Below are positions 63,984-64,000 of a stretch of DNA of 64,000 nucleotides, piece after piece. Both the position numbers and the translations under genes were made by a program. The notes under the pieces were generated by a model. The model worked only from the letters and a program-made list of their open reading frames with translations. It was not told where the DNA came from and made no database searches. The stretch is taken from NCBI GenBank assembly GCA_013400975.1, contig WBMZ01012070.1, positions 32,739-96,738 on the forward strand, read 5' to 3'. Numbering within the stretch: position 1 is the stretch's first letter; each line of letters starts with the position of its first letter. Source of the DNA: Atrichornis clamosus (taxonomy: Eukaryota > Chordata > Aves > Passeriformes > Menuridae).

Positions 63984-64000
63984 TGTCGTGGTTTTGCTAG
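63984..64000 (+). mobile_element. Likely 5' edge of an LTR
   Basis: The window ends with TGTCGTGGTTTTGCTAG. Avian ERV LTRs commonly begin TGTCGTGGTTT, and the LTR ending at 13596 closes with CTAAAACACGACA, whose reverse complement TGTCGTGTTTTAG nearly equals this text, as expected for LTR terminal inverted repeats. The rest lies outside the window. Confidence 0.5.

Overview
This window is non-coding bird DNA. The best evidence is its repeats: several CR1 LINE 3' ends with the avian (ATTCTATG)n-type tail, and long terminal repeats of an avian endogenous retrovirus class with TGTCGTGG / CCACGACA-type ends. I cannot name the species. The base composition is AT-rich with a few GC-rich islands. 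I found no protein-coding exon, tRNA, rRNA or CRISPR array that I can support. Open frames are short, overlap in several frames, lack recognisable domains (apart from decayed CR1 reverse-transcriptase fragments), and are what stop-codon spacing gives by chance. The window is best read as intergenic or deep-intronic sequence.

Layout. 0-6 kb: unique sequence with a CR1 3' fragment near 1.0-1.3 kb and a faint MIR-like trace near 6.0 kb. 6.2-6.65 kb: a CpG-rich island, preceded by a TATA-like box, the only plausible promoter-type feature. 7.4-7.8 kb: an old CR1 fragment. 12.4-13.6 kb: a long LTR carrying two internal minisatellites (34 bp x 4 and 11 bp x about 7). 17.1-17.7 kb: a CR1 element with the end of its reverse-transcriptase frame and its whole 3' tail. 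24.2-24.6 kb: a polypurine tract with a G-quadruplex pattern. 33.1-36.7 kb: a CR1, a reverse-oriented LTR-like element, a MIR-like trace and an ancient CR1, all on the minus strand. 45.6-49.1 kb: a CR1, an LTR containing a 425-base assembly gap, and a GC-rich block joined to a CR1 tail. 51.38-51.65 kb: a long imperfect inverted repeat (arms about 120 bp, roughly 78 percent identical by eye), the most unusual structure here. 55-58 kb: two CR1 3' fragments and a decayed CR1 reverse-transcriptase piece. 60.8-61.7 kb: a GC-rich unclassified retroelement-like block ending in AATAAA and an A-run. The last 17 bases look like the 5' edge of another LTR.

There is no gene system to reconstruct. The window records repeated retroelement insertion into AT-rich sequence, with a few places (the inverted repeat at 51.4 kb, the CpG island at 6.3 kb, the AT-rich unique block at 15.0-15.5 kb) where regulatory function is possible but unproven. 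All repeat family assignments rest on memory of family consensus sequences and on matches between copies inside this window; no database search was run.
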